Notes: a model not told the origin generated them from the sequence alone. A stretch of 64,000 nucleotides of DNA from Streptomyces sp. RPA4-2 (GCF_012273515.2 NZ_CP050975.2:9300001-9364000); one strand, 5' to 3'; shown: positions 1-11,200, counted from the stretch's first letter. A program made the numbers and translations.

Positions 1-1425
1 AGCGCCGGCGACGTGCGGGGTGGCCATGGAGGTCCCGGACAGCGCGATGTAGTTGGCGTCGACCGGGTCGCCCAGGGTGGTACCGGCCGCGCGGGCGGCG
101 ACGATGCCGACCCCGGGGGCGGTCACGTCGGGCTTGACCGCCCCGTCGCCGAAGCGCGGGCCGCGGCTGGAGAACGGAGCGAGCGAGTCGTCGCGGTCGA
201 CGGCCCCCACGGTCAGCGCGGAGTCGGCCGCTCCCGGCGTGCCGACGGTGGACGCCCCTGGGCCGTCGTTGCCCGCCGCGACGACGAACAGCGTGCCGGT
301 GGAGTCGGTCAGGGTGTTGACGGCCTCGCTCAGCGGGTCGGTGCCGTCGGTCTCGATGGACGCGCCGAGGCTCATGTTGACGACCTTGGCGTGCTCGGCG
401 GTCGCCCACTCCATGCCGGCGATGATGCCCGACTCGTCGCCGGATCCGCTGTCGTCCAGCACCTTGCCGATCAGCAGGTCGGCCTTGGGCGCGACACCCT
501 TGCGGGTCCCGCCGGACGCCGCGCCGCTGCCGCCGACGATCGAGGCGACGTGCGTGCCGTGCCCGAAGTGGTCACCGGTGTTCCCACTGCCGGAGAAGTC
601 CTTGGCCTCCGCGATGCGCCCGGCGAGGTCGGGATGGCTCGCGTCGGCACCGGTGTCCAACACGGCCACCTTGACGCCCTGGCCCTCGTAGCCCGCCTTC
701 CACGCGGTGGGGGCGTTGATCTGCGCGGTGCTGCGGTCCAGCAGCGCCTTCACCTTGCCGTCGAGCGAGATCCGCGGGGTGACCGCCGCACGGGCGGCGT
801 CCGACGATCCGCCGGGGTTCAGCGTCTTCCAGAACTTCCCCAGGTCGTGGTCGGCGACACGCATCGATTGCGCGTGGATGCTCTCCAGCTTGCGGAAGGG
901 CGCCGCGGCCGCCTTGAGCGCCACGAGCCGGTCGGCAGTGGCGGTGGCGGCCTTCGACGCCTGCGCGGTGACCCTGGCTCCGACCCGTGACGGCACCGGC
1001 CGCGAGGAGACGATCAGCGGCAACGCGGTGGAGTGGGCCTCGTCATAGCCATCGGCGATCAGGGCCGTCACATCGAACAGCCGCCGGTCCAGGGTGCCCG
1101 CGGACACCAGACCCTGGGCGTCGAACGGCATCACGGTCAGTGCCTTGTCGTCCCCCTCCAGCGTTCGGAAGGGAATGTGCTCGCGCCCGGGTCCGGGCTG
1201 CACCGACGCGGTGTGCCGGCCGCCGGGCAGCGTCGTCACCGTGACCTGATCACCGGTCACCAGCCGCACGGTCGCGGAGTGGGCCGTCGGTGCGGCGGCG
1301 GGCGGGGCGGTGGACGGCGTGGCGGTCTTGGCGCGGTCCGGCTGCGCCGCGAACGCTGCCGGCACGGCTACGGCGACCAGCATCAATCCCGTTGCTATCG
1401 CCGCCGCCGGGCGGGTTGTGGACAT
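1..1425 (-). CDS. S8 subtilisin-like serine protease, 3' end outside window
   Basis: Secreted serine endopeptidase. The ATG at 1425-1423 opens a signal peptide (hydrophobic stretch ending near AAFA, about residue 29). A propeptide-like region of roughly 200 residues follows, then the catalytic domain. The full triad is visible: Asp257 in AVLDTGAD, His289 in GHGTHVAS and Ser466 in SGTSMATPHVAG. The frame stays open to base 1, so the C-terminus is missing. An AGAGG stretch about 11 nt upstream is a modest ribosome site. It lies 77 bp downstream of the M4 protease on the same strand, so co-transcription is possible. Family assignment is firm; substrate is unknown. Confidence 0.93.
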   Translation of the reverse strand, partial: MSTTRPAAAIATGLMLVAVAVPAAFAAQPDRAKTATPSTAPPAAAPTAHSATVRLVTGDQVTVTTLPGGRHTASVQPGPGREHIPFRTLEGDDKALTVMPFDAQGLVSAGTLDRRLFDVTALIADGYDEAHSTALPLIVSSRPVPSRVGARVTAQASKAATATADRLVALKAAAAPFRKLESIHAQSMRVADHDLGKFWKTLNPGGSSDAARAAVTPRISLDGKVKALLDRSTAQINAPTAWKAGYEGQGVKVAVLDTGADASHPDLAGRIAEAKDFSGSGNTGDHFGHGTHVASIVGGSGAASGGTRKGVAPKADLLIGKVLDDSGSGDESGIIAGMEWATAEHAKVVNMSLGASIETDGTDPLSEAVNTLTDSTGTLFVVAAGNDGPGASTVGTPGAADSALTVGAVDRDDSLAPFSSRGPRFGDGAVKPDVTAPGVGIVAARAAGTTLGDPVDANYIALSGTSMATPHVAGA

Positions 1426-1502
1426 CAGTCAGATACCTCTCGTATGGCTGGGGTGATCGGGCCGCGATCACGGGCACTGTCCGGCTGGGGGAGGGGCACC
1501 GT

Positions 1503-3761
1503 CTAGAAGGTGAGCTTCCAGCTGTTGATGTGGCCGCTGTCCAGGTGGTAAGCGTCCTGGACCTTCAGCTTCCAAGTCCCGCTGGCGGTCTCACCGGAGG
1601 CATTGACGGTGTAGGTGGCGATGACATTGGCCGCCGAGTCGAAACCGTTGGACTTCTTCAGGTGGTAGAGGCTGCCGTCCGGGGCGACCAGGTCGACGAC
1701 CAGGTCACCGCGGTAGGGGTGCACGATGTTGACGCCGACCGCCAGGGTGCTCGGCGCGTTACCCGCCCGACCGGAGACCTTGATGGCGGAGTACACGGCC
1801 GCGCCGGCGTCCGGCACCGGCACGTCGGTGGTGTTCGTGAAGACGTTGCCGCCGGCGGTGGAGACCCCCCAGCCGAAGGTCGCCGAGCCGGTGACCTTGG
1901 AGGAGTCCTTGGCCTTGACCGTCACGGTGCTGAGGCCGACGGCGGTCGGGGTGCCGGAGATCAGGCCCGTGGTCGCGTTGATCGACAGGCCCGTCGGCAG
2001 GCCGGTGGCGGAGTATGTCAGTGCTCCCGGGTTGTTGCTGCCGGCCTGCACCTGCAGGCTCACGGGGGTCTTGACGACGGTGTTCTGGTCCGCGGGCTTG
2101 GTGACCGTGACGCGGGCGGCGACGCCGATGGCGGCCCAGGTGTCGGCGACCGTGTTGTAGGTGGCGCTGCCGGCCCCCCACAGGTCGGCGGCGGCCTGGA
2201 GGGTCTGGGTACGGGCGCCCGAGTAGTCGGTGGTGGAGGTGAAGCGCTCGGTCAGGGCCTTGTACCAGAGCTTGGCGGCGTTCTCCCGGCCGATGCCGGG
2301 CACCGCCACACCGTCGGAGGTGGGGCTGTTGTAGCTGACGCCGTTGATCACCTTCGCGCCGCTTCCCTCGGACAGCAGGTAGAAGAAGTGGTTCGCCGGG
2401 CCGGACGAGTAGTGCACGTCCAAGTTGCCGAGGCCGGGGGACCAGTTGTCCGGCGAAACGCCGTCCCGCGAGGGCTTGTCCTGGTAGCGCAGCGGGGTGC
2501 CGTCACCGTAGAGGTCGATCCTCTCGCCGATGAGGTAGTCGCCGACATCGTTCGCGTTGCCGGCGTAGAACTCGACCGACGTGCCGAAGATGTCCGAGGT
2601 CGCCTCGTTGAGACCGCCGGACTCATCCCCGTACACCAGACCCGCGGTGGCGGCGGTGACGCCGTGACTCATCTCGTGGCCGGCTACGTCGAGCGAGGTC
2701 AGCGGGTGCTTGTCGCCGTCGCCGTCACCGTACGTCATGCAGAAGCACTCGTCGTCCCAGAAGGCGTTGTTGTAGGCGACGCCGTAGTGGGTGCGGGAGT
2801 AGGCAGCGGCACCGTCGTTGCGGATTCCGTTGCGGCCCATCACGTTCTTGTAGAAGTCCCAGGTGACCTGGGCGCCGTAGGCGGCGTCCACACCGGCGGT
2901 CTCGGCGTTGGACGGCGAGCCGTCGCCCCAGGTGTCGGTGGAGTTGGTGAACAGCGTGCCGGTACCCGAGTCGCCGTGGCTCAGGTCGTACGTCTTGTGG
3001 CCGCCACGGGTGGTGTCGGTCATGCTGTACGTCGAGCCCGACAACGTGGTCCCCAAGGTGACCTTGCCGCTGTACTCACTGTTGCCGACGCCGGTCTCGA
3101 TCCCCTGAAACTCGAACAGCTTGGCACCGGTCTTGGCATCCGAGATGACGTGCAGCCGGCTCGGGGTGCCGTCGTCCTGCAGACCGCCGACAACGGACTC
3201 CCAGGCCAGGACCGGGGCTCCGGAGGCCGCCCAGACCACCTTGCGGGAGCTGGTCACCGTCGGGCTGGTGGCCCCTTTGGCCTTGGCACGGCCGATCGCG
3301 AGGGTTTTCGCCGAAGCGGCGGAACGGGTCGCGGTGGTGCTCGGCACACTGATGCGCGTGTCGGTGGCCTTGTCGGCCCCTTTCGAGGTCCCGTCGGCGG
3401 CCGTGTGCACGACCAAGTCGCCGCCGAGGACCGGCAGTCCCGCGAAGGTGCGCTCGTAGCGGGTGTGCACGGAGCCGTCGGCGTCCTTGACGACCGACTT
3501 GGGGACCAGCTGCTCCTGCGTCCCCAGGTGCAGGGACCGGGCGGTGGCCGCTCGGCCCGCCAGAGCCGATCCGAGGAGCCTCGCCTGCTCCGCGGCCGAG
3601 AGCTGGACGGGCAGTGCGCCTGCCCGGGGCTGGACCCGGACGGCACGGGCGTGTGTCTGGGGCGTATCGGCCATCGCGGTGCCGGACGACGCGGTGACAG
3701 CGAGCACCGTGGCGCCGGCTATCAGCGCGCCTGCGACCGACTTGCGAGGGGATCGTCTCAC
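1503..3761 (-). CDS. M4 (thermolysin-type) secreted metalloprotease with Ig-like and P domains
   Basis: Secreted zinc endopeptidase of 752 residues. I chose the GTG at 3761 because AAGGAG sits 5 nt upstream; a longer open frame to 3863 lacks a site. Order: signal peptide (VRRSPRKS then a hydrophobic core ending TAMA), FTP-type propeptide, PepSY-like segment, M4 catalytic domain, Ig-like linker domain (LPTGLSINATTGLISGTP) and a C-terminal proprotein-convertase P domain (HPYRGDLVVDLVAPDG). Zinc ligands are visible: His362 and His366 in HEMSH with catalytic Glu363, and Glu386 in GGLNEATSD. P domains in this family often aid secretion or substrate binding (family knowledge). Confidence 0.95.
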   Translation of the reverse strand: MRRSPRKSVAGALIAGATVLAVTASSGTAMADTPQTHARAVRVQPRAGALPVQLSAAEQARLLGSALAGRAATARSLHLGTQEQLVPKSVVKDADGSVHTRYERTFAGLPVLGGDLVVHTAADGTSKGADKATDTRISVPSTTATRSAASAKTLAIGRAKAKGATSPTVTSSRKVVWAASGAPVLAWESVVGGLQDDGTPSRLHVISDAKTGAKLFEFQGIETGVGNSEYSGKVTLGTTLSGSTYSMTDTTRGGHKTYDLSHGDSGTGTLFTNSTDTWGDGSPSNAETAGVDAAYGAQVTWDFYKNVMGRNGIRNDGAAAYSRTHYGVAYNNAFWDDECFCMTYGDGDGDKHPLTSLDVAGHEMSHGVTAATAGLVYGDESGGLNEATSDIFGTSVEFYAGNANDVGDYLIGERIDLYGDGTPLRYQDKPSRDGVSPDNWSPGLGNLDVHYSSGPANHFFYLLSEGSGAKVINGVSYNSPTSDGVAVPGIGRENAAKLWYKALTERFTSTTDYSGARTQTLQAAADLWGAGSATYNTVADTWAAIGVAARVTVTKPADQNTVVKTPVSLQVQAGSNNPGALTYSATGLPTGLSINATTGLISGTPTAVGLSTVTVKAKDSSKVTGSATFGWGVSTAGGNVFTNTTDVPVPDAGAAVYSAIKVSGRAGNAPSTLAVGVNIVHPYRGDLVVDLVAPDGSLYHLKKSNGFDSAANVIATYTVNASGETASGTWKLKVQDAYHLDSGHINSWKLTF

Positions 3762-4589
3762 TCGGACTCCTTCTGCGGCGCCACTGGATGGCGGCCGGCG
3801 AACAGCCTGGGCAGGGGGGCGTTGGGCCCTGTCCGGTTGGAACTGACGGCGTGGATAGGCCATATGCGGCCGCTGTGCAGGCGATTACCGCGCTGCAGAA
3901 CACCATGCGCACAGCCAGAGGTAAAACCCTCCGAAAGGATTGGCTAATAGAGCCTGAATCGTCACTAGTACTGGGTGTCGCAGATGCGACATGTCTCATT
4001 GGCGACACGCGTCGCCCGCACGCCGCCGTGACACTGCCAGCGCGACGTGGACCGTCAGGAATTGCGTGTGTCCCGTCCCGAAGGAGCCACCTGTGGGGCC
4101 GGCCTCGACCCGCTCACCGAAGTGATCCGCGCCATCACCCTCTTCTGGCCGGTCACCTCATCCGACCTGGTCCGAGCCACGTGCGTGTGCTCCGCACCGC
4201 CGGACGCCTCGCCGGCGTGGTGCTCTGGCCGGCAGGACGGCAATCCCAAAACCACGGCACCCATACCGGCCGCTGACGTGGCGCGCCACCCGGCCTGGCA
4301 CCGTCCGGTCGCAGGATTACCCGTTCCCGAATTTCAGCCGGATCCCGGCGGCGCCGACCGAGGTGAATGGCGGCCCCGACCCGGGTGTGCCCGCAACTAC
4401 CCCACGGCAGTGAGGAGTTGTGGCCGGGATTGTGCAGCGCTTCGCCGGCGTGGTCAAATGCAGGCTGGAATAGCAGGCCCATTCCCAGGCATCGCACGCG
4501 CGCGTCGCACTGTTCCTGGCTGAGTTTGTCCCGTCACGATTTGGTGTTCGAGACCCACACGCCAAGCAGGACCGCCTCGGCGCCAGGCT
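3762..4589. other. Intergenic stretch without a supported gene
   Basis: About 830 bp between the M4 protease start and the Rhs scar. Open frames on both strands lack ribosome sites and recognisable motifs. A weak inverted repeat (GTGTCGC ... GCGACAC) lies around 3975-4010. The part next to 3761 must hold the protease promoter, but I cannot place its boxes with confidence. Confidence 0.5.
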
Positions 4590-4865
4590 CCGGGTGACTG
4601 CAACTGCACCGCGAACCCTCTCTCTCCCGCGTCGACTTGGGAGACAGGCGGATCGTCGGGAGCTTTCACCTGGTCCTACGGCATGTCGGTGCCGCCCGCG
4701 GCAGCGGGCCCGGCTCCTTCGGTGTCCCTGTCGTACGACCCGGGCAGCATCGACGGCCGTACGGCGTCGACCAACAACCAGGGCAGCCAGGTCAGTGAAG
4801 GCGCCGGCCTGTCCGGGACGGTCCGCGGCTCGATCGACCCCACTGCTCGGGCCGGACGGCACTGA
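4590..4865 (+). pseudogene. Rhs/YD-repeat protein remnant
   Basis: Reading the frame that contains 4683 gives GDCN, then STWETGGSSGAFTWSYGM, then PSVSLSYDPGSIDGRTAS and TNNQGSQVSEG. This matches the conserved block found before the YD repeats of large actinobacterial Rhs proteins. After SEG the frame departs from the family and stops at 4865. No start, YD repeats or toxin end remain, so this is a scar of a once much larger gene. A related LamG/Rhs scar lies at 56.3 kb. Confidence 0.7.
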
Positions 4866-4968
4866 CCGAGGGCCCGCGCCGGGCCGAGGGCCGGGGCCGT
4901 ACGCTCTGACGATGCTGACGGCCGGATGCTCCGGAAGACACGGCCGGCTGGGCGGATTGGACGTGGAG

Positions 4969-7896
4969 ATGAGTACACCAGGGAGGACGGGCGTGCCGTC
5001 ACGCCGACCCGACCTGGCCGTACCCGGCATGGTCGGCCGCGATCGCGACCTTTCGTTGCTGGACCAGGCGCTCAACGGGCGGCCGGGGCTCGTCGTGGTC
5101 GCGGGTGAGGCGGGGATCGGGAAGACCCGGCTGGTCCTCGAGCTTCTGCGGCGGCGCGGGGAGACGGCGCTGGTCGCGGTGTGCCCGCCGTTCCGGGAGC
5201 CGTACACGCTCGGCCCCGTCGTCGACGCGGTACGCCGGCTGGCCGAGTGTGTCGCCGGCCTGCCGCTCACCGGGCTGGCGGGGGCACTGCGGCCGGTCTT
5301 CCCGGAGTGGGTCGATCAGCTGCCGCCTGCGCCCGAGCCGCTAGCCGACGCCGCAGCCGCCCGGCACCGTCTGCTCCGCGCGCTCATCGAGCTCATCGAC
5401 GTCCTCGACGTCGGGCTGCTCGTACTGGAGGACGCCCACTGGGCTGACGAGACCACGCTTGAGCTCCTGCTGTTCCTGCGGGCCCGGTGGGAGCGGGGCC
5501 CGCGTCTCATCCTCACCTACCGGCCCGAGGACGTCCGCCCGGAGTCGCTGCTACGCCGGCTGCTCGCACAGGCCGGCGTCACCCGCCTGGAACCGCGGCC
5601 CCTGGACACGGCTGCCACAGCCCAGTTGGTGTCCTCGATGCTCGGCGGGGAGCCGGTCTCGGAGGAGTTCGCCGAGCTCCTCCGCGGCCACACGGACGGG
5701 CTGCCGCTCGCTATTGAGGAGTCCGTCCGTCTGCTTTACGACCGCGCAGACCTGGTTCGCGAGGACGGCGCCTGGCTGCGGCGCGACGTCGCGGAGCTCG
5801 ACGTACCGCCCAGCATCCGCGAGGCCGTACTCGAGAGGACCTCCCGCCTCGGGCGAGCAGCCGGCGCAGTGCTGGCGGCGCTCGCCGTGCTCGAGGGGGA
5901 GCGGGCGCCGGCACTGATCGCCGAGGTCGCCGGGGTATCCCCGCAGGAGGCGGAGAACGGTCTGATCGAGGCACTTGCCGGCGGGCTACTGCACGAGGAC
6001 CGCGACGGCCGGGCGGGGTTCCGTCATGTGCTGGCCGCGCGCAGCGTCTACCACGCCCTCGGCGCCAAGGAGCGCAGTCGCCTCCATCGCCGCGCCGGAG
6101 AAGCCCTCGAGCGGGAGCCAGTACGCAGCGTCGCCGAACTGGCCCGCCACTTCCGGGAGGCGGGCGACCCGGGTCGCTGGGCGGCGTACGCCGAGCAGGC
6201 GGCGGACCATGCGATCTCGTCGGGCGACCCGCGAACGGCGTTCGGACTACTCCTTGATCTTCTCGCCGGCGGTGCCGTCCGCGGCGCGGCGGTGTCTCGT
6301 CTGGTGCAGCGCATGCCGTTGTACGCCGCACCCGGGAACGGGCCGCTGCGCGAGCTCGTCACCGTGCTGCGCGAGGCCGCCACCGGTGAGCTCACGCGGG
6401 AGGAGCGGACCGAGGCCATTTGGCAGCTGGCTCGGCTGATGTTCCACGTCGGTGACGTGGAGGCGGCCTCGGTCGAGATGGAACGGGCCGTGCCGGGGCT
6501 GGTCCAGGATCGGCCAGTCGCCGCGGTCCACGCGATGATGATGCTCGCTCGCCCGCTCGGTACCGCGCGCCCAGCGGCGCATCACCGCGCCTGGCTGGAG
6601 CACGCCGGGCGTCTCATCGAGGCCTCGCCCGGTCCGTCGCCCGACGTGCGGCTCTCCTTTCTCATGGACCGTGCCGCCACGCTTCTGGTACTCGGCGACC
6701 CCGCCGGCTGGGCGGTGGTGCGCGACTTGCCGGCCGAGGGGGAGAGCCCCGGCGAGGTGCTGCAGCGCGCTCGGGGATTCGCCAACCTCGGTGAGGCGGC
6801 GATGCTGTGGGGCTGCTACGACGACGCCCGGCGCTGGCTCGACGCGGCCGCCGCCCTGGCCGAGGCTCACCAGCACGTGCGCCTGCGCGACCTCCTCGGG
6901 GCGACCCTCGCCCACCTCGACTGGCTCACCGGCAGTTGGACGGGACCAACGGAGTTGGAGGCCATGGCCCTTGACGCTGACGAACCTGTGTTGCGCGCCG
7001 ACGCACTGCTGCTGGCCGGTCTGCTCGACGCCGCTCGCGGCGACCACCCGCGGGCACAGGAGCGGGTCCGCGCCGCGATCGCGGTCGGGCGTCCGCGCGG
7101 CCCCGCCGACGGGTCTCGCGACCCGTCCGCGGTGCTCGCGCGGCTGGCGATCGCCGCAGGCCGCCCCGGGGAGGCACTGGCCGCCACCGATGCAGCCTGG
7201 CACCTCGTCGAGGCCAAGGAACTCTGGCTCTGGGCTGCAGAGATCGCCCCGCTGCGGGTCCGCGCCCTGCTCGAAGACGGGCGTGTCGGGGATGCCGCCG
7301 GCGCGGCCGAGGCCTTCGCAGCGGGTACGCGCGGTCTGAATGCGCCGGTGGCTGCGGCAGCCCGCTGGTTCACAGCGGCCCTGCTCGCCCGTGCCGGCGG
7401 TGACCTCACCGGTGCCGCCGGGCTCTTCGAGGAGGCGGGCGCCGCCTGGGCCGCCCTTCCGAGACCGTACGACGCCTTGCTGGCCCGCGAGGCGGCGGCC
7501 GGCTGTCGCCTCGCAGCCGGTGAGCGGGTGCGGGCCGTCGGCGTGCTCCGCGAGGTCTTCGGCGACCTCACAGCCCTCGGTGCGACCGGGGACGCGGACC
7601 GGGTGCGGCGTACCCTCGCGGACGCGGGGGTACGGGTCGGAGCGCGGGCGGGCCGGCCCGGCTACGGCGACCAGCTCTCGCCGCGCGAGCTCGACGTGGT
7701 GCGCCTGCTCGTCGAGGGGCGGACCAGCGCACAGATCGCCCGCGTCCTCGGGCTCTCGCCCCGCACTGTCGAGAAGCACGTCCACTCCGCGATGCGTAAA
7801 CGGGACGTGCCCTCGCGCACCGCGCTCGCCGTCGCCGCAGTGGAGTCCGGTGTCGCACTGCCGCCGGTGAGCGTGCCGCGGCCGTTCACGGAGTAG
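4969..7896 (+). CDS. LAL-type LuxR-family transcriptional regulator
   Basis: Large ATP-binding LuxR regulator of about 975 residues. Walker A GEAGIGKT is at residues 46-53 and a Walker B-like LLVLEDAHWAD follows about 100 residues later. A long helical, TPR-like middle leads to a C-terminal LuxR HTH (LSPRELDVVRLLVEGRTSAQ, then ARVLGLSPRTVEKHVHSAM). I chose the ATG at 4969 next to GTGGAG; an ATG at 4912 is also in frame but has no ribosome site. LALs usually activate a nearby pathway. The closest targets here are the small peptide gene and the S53 protease just downstream on the same strand. That link is inferred from position only. Confidence 0.92.
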   Translation: MSTPGRTGVPSRRPDLAVPGMVGRDRDLSLLDQALNGRPGLVVVAGEAGIGKTRLVLELLRRRGETALVAVCPPFREPYTLGPVVDAVRRLAECVAGLPLTGLAGALRPVFPEWVDQLPPAPEPLADAAAARHRLLRALIELIDVLDVGLLVLEDAHWADETTLELLLFLRARWERGPRLILTYRPEDVRPESLLRRLLAQAGVTRLEPRPLDTAATAQLVSSMLGGEPVSEEFAELLRGHTDGLPLAIEESVRLLYDRADLVREDGAWLRRDVAELDVPPSIREAVLERTSRLGRAAGAVLAALAVLEGERAPALIAEVAGVSPQEAENGLIEALAGGLLHEDRDGRAGFRHVLAARSVYHALGAKERSRLHRRAGEALEREPVRSVAELARHFREAGDPGRWAAYAEQAADHAISSGDPRTAFGLLLDLLAGGAVRGAAVSRLVQRMPLYAAPGNGPLRELVTVLREAATGELTREERTEAIWQLARLMFHVGDVEAASVEMERAVPGLVQDRPVAAVHAMMMLARPLGTARPAAHHRAWLEHAGRLIEASPGPSPDVRLSFLMDRAATLLVLGDPAGWAVVRDLPAEGESPGEVLQRARGFANLGEAAMLWGCYDDARRWLDAAAALAEAHQHVRLRDLLGATLAHLDWLTGSWTGPTELEAMALDADEPVLRADALLLAGLLDAARGDHPRAQERVRAAIAVGRPRGPADGSRDPSAVLARLAIAAGRPGEALAATDAAWHLVEAKELWLWAAEIAPLRVRALLEDGRVGDAAGAAEAFAAGTRGLNAPVAAAARWFTAALLARAGGDLTGAAGLFEEAGAAWAALPRPYDALLAREAAAGCRLAAGERVRAVGVLREVFGDLTALGATGDADRVRRTLADAGVRVGARAGRPGYGDQLSPRELDVVRLLVEGRTSAQIARVLGLSPRTVEKHVHSAMRKRDVPSRTALAVAAVESGVALPPVSVPRPFTE

Positions 7897-7998
7897 CCGC
7901 AGTGAAGCCACGGGAGTTTCCCGGGTAGTTCTGCGCATTGTCGGCCTCTCGGCGTGCGGCGTTCACTGCTTGCTCTGGGACAGAACGGAGCAGCCGCG

Positions 7999-8220
7999 AT
8001 GACTTCTGGCAACGGCGCCGAACAGCCCGGCGAGGAGCCGGCGGCCGCCGAACGGTCCGACGAGGAGCCGGCGGTCGGCCCCAACGACCGTTCATCGAGG
8101 GGGCGCACCAAGGATTCCGTCGACGGGGAGGACAGCACCGTCGATCCGGCCCCGGCGGAGAGCGCGGACCGGCCGCGTAAGAGCCGACGGAAGCCCGGCG
8201 TGGAGTACTGGCCGGTCTGA
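7999..8220 (+). CDS. Small acidic peptide, C-terminus GVEYWPV (unrecognised)
   Basis: A 73-residue product beginning at the ATG at 7999, with GGAG 8 nt upstream. It is very hydrophilic: rich in Glu, Asp, Pro, Ala and Ser, then a basic patch RPRKSRRK and an aromatic end GVEYWPV. There is no signal peptide or membrane segment. A near-repeat EEPA occurs twice (GEEPAAAERSDEEPAVG). It lies about 100 bp after the LAL regulator and 51 bp before the S53 protease start, same strand. I do not recognise the family. A modified-peptide precursor or a small disordered partner of the neighbours are both open; neither is shown. Confidence 0.55.
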   Translation: MTSGNGAEQPGEEPAAAERSDEEPAVGPNDRSSRGRTKDSVDGEDSTVDPAPAESADRPRKSRRKPGVEYWPV

Positions 8221-8271
8221 CCAGCACCCCACTCGAGTCGGCGCGGCCGACACACCCTCCTGAGGAGAACG

Positions 8272-11200
8272 ATGCACATACGACCACGCATGTGGGCCGC
8301 CGGGGTGGCGGTCGCTTGCGCCGTGGCGTTCGGCCTGTCGGGCGGCGCCCCGGCGCAAGCGGCGCCCACCGCGACCGGCACACCGCAGAGCACGGTGGGC
8401 TACAAGCCCGCCGGATGCGCCGTCCCCGTACCCCCCTCCGAGCGGAAGGGTGGCGCGCCCTATGCGACCTGTGACTTGATGGTCGTGACCAACAGTCACG
8501 GCAGGATGGCCGCGGGCTCGTCCGCCCCGTCCGCCGACGCGCTCACCCCGAACGACCTCAGGGCGGCGTACGACCTGCCCACGGGCGGCTCGGGCGAGAC
8601 GGTCGCCATCGTCGACGCCGGCGGCTACGCGACCGCCGAGGCCGATCTGGCCGTCTTCCGCGGCACCTACGGCCTTCCCGGGTGCACGGCGGCGAACGGC
8701 TGCTTCACCAAGCTCGACCAGAACGGCGGGCACAACCTCCCGCCCGAGGACGCCGACTGGTCCGTGGAGACCGCGCTCGACCTCGACGCCGTCTCCGCCG
8801 CCTGCCCGGCCTGCCACATCCTGCTCGTCGAGGCCGACTCGGCCGGTATCGACGACCTCGGCCAGGCTGAGAACACCGCCGCCGCCCACCACCCCGTGGC
8901 CATCTCCAACTCCTACGGCATCCCCCGCGAGGGGGGAAGCTTCGTGGCGGCGTACGACCACGACTACGACCACCCCGGGATCGCGGTCACCGCATCCACC
9001 GGCGACTACGGCAACGTCATCGAATGGCCCTCGTCGAGCGGAAACGTCGTCGCCGTCGGCGGCACGACGCTGACCCGCGACGACACCAACGCCCGCGGCT
9101 GGACCGAGGCGGCCTGGGCCTCCGGTGGCTCGGGCTGCTCGGGCTTCGAGCCCAAGCCGGCGTACCAGCAGGGCATTGACACCGGCTGCCGCAACCGTGC
9201 CACCGCCGACATATCCGCGGACGCCGACCCCGCCACCGGCCTCGGCATCTACAACTCGACCGCGGCCGCCGGCTGGCTCCGGGTCGGCGGCACGTCGCTC
9301 TCCTCGCCGCTCGTCGCAGCGATGTACGCCCTCGCGGGCACCCCGACGCCCGGTACCTACCCGGTGACCTACCCGTACGCCGACACGAACGCCGGCGACG
9401 TCACCGACGTCACTGCCGGCTCCGACGGCTACTGCGGCAACCAGCTCTGCAATGCCCGCGAGGGCTGGGACGGCCCGACCGGGCTCGGTACGCCCGCCGG
9501 CATCGGCGCGCTTCGCCAAGGCCCCCACGGGCTGGTGACCGGCACCGCGCACGGCACCGGCTCTGGGACGGCCTCCGGGCCGATCGCGGGCGCCTCCGTC
9601 ACCGCGACCGACGTGGACGGCCGCAGCTACACCGCCAGGACCGACGCGTCAGGCGGCTTCACACTCGCCCCGGCACCGGGCGCCTACACCCTGACCGTCG
9701 CGCAGTTCGGCTACACGAAGGTCACCGCCAAGGCGAAGGTCGCCGAAGGCCGCACGGCGAAGGAGTCCTTCACCCTGCGGGCCCTGCCCACCCACTCCGT
9801 CTCCGGCACCGTCACCGACACGTCGGGCCACGGCTGGCCCCTCGCGGCGACGATCACCGTCGACGGCTACCCCGGCGCCGCGATCACCACCGACCCGGTC
9901 ACCGGCCGGTACGCCGTCCGGCTGCCGGACGACGGGAACTACAGACTGCACGTCTCGGCGACCCTGCCTGGCTACAAGACGGCGGACGACACTGTCGCCG
10001 TCGGCACCCGCGACATACGCCACGACGTGGCGCTGTCCGTGGACGCGAGCGCCTGCACCGCGTTCGGTTACCGCTACGGATACAAGGGCACCACAACCGA
10101 CTTCGAGGGCTGGACCGGCGCCACGCCCAAGGACGGCTGGACGGTCACCGACGACAGCGGCTCCGGAGTCACCTGGCGCTTCGACGACCCGAGTGGCTCC
10201 GGCAACGACACAGGCGGCACCGGCCAGTTCGCCGAGGTCGACTCCTTTGACGGCGGGATCGACACCGAGGAGACGACCAGCCTGGTCTCGCCGGTGCTCG
10301 ACCTCAGCGACGATGCCACGCCGATCGTCTCCTTCGACAACTCCTTCACGTCACCCCGCTACAACTCCAACGCCTCCGTCGAGGTCAGCGTCGACGGGGG
10401 CCGGACCTGGACCTCCGTCTGGCACATGGCCCGCACGATCTCCTACGGCCCCGAGGCCGTCGCGATCCCGCAAGCCGCAGGCAAGAGCGACGTGCGGGTC
10501 CGGTTCCGGTACGACGCGGTCCACTCGTGGTACTGGAAGGTCGACAACGTCTTCATCGGCAACCGCTCCTGCGATTCCGCCGCCGGCGGGCTCGTGGCCG
10601 GCACCGTCGACGACGCCAACACCGGCAAGGCACTCTCCGGCGCGACCGTCAGCGTGAACGGCACCCCGACGGCCACGACGACCGGCGGCGCCTACGAGGT
10701 CTTCGCGCCCGCGTCGGCGGCCGACAGCACCGGCCGCACCACCCTCGGGGTCGTCGACGGCGCCTACACGGCCTCGACCGCCAAAACCCCCGTCGCCCGC
10801 GACCGGGTCACGCAGAAGGACTGGCACCTGGGCGCCGGCCGGATCAGCGTCTCCGGCGGCCTGCGCGCCACCCAGCCACTGGGCCGGTCGACGACCCGGA
10901 CCGTGACGTTCCGCAACACCGGCACGGCACCCGTCCACGTCGTCCTCAACCCCCTGGACGGCTCCTACACGCCGGACTCGCACCCAGGAAATCCGGGCAA
11001 GTCCGGCACCGGAGCACCGATCCGGCACGTGGGTGGCGACTTCACCCGTGGGTCGCTGACTACTGGTAGCACGCACCGGGCCGCAGCATCGACGAGCTCG
11101 ACCGACGCGACCACCGCGACGGGCGCCACCGCGTGGACGACCGGCGACGCCCTGCCGACGCCGGTGATGGACAGCGGCTCGGTGACGCTCGACGGGAAGG

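Noticed and set aside
1290..3947. A very long plus-strand open frame opposite the M4 protease
   Set aside because: It is an artefact of high GC codon use. It has no ribosome site and the minus-strand product has full family motifs.
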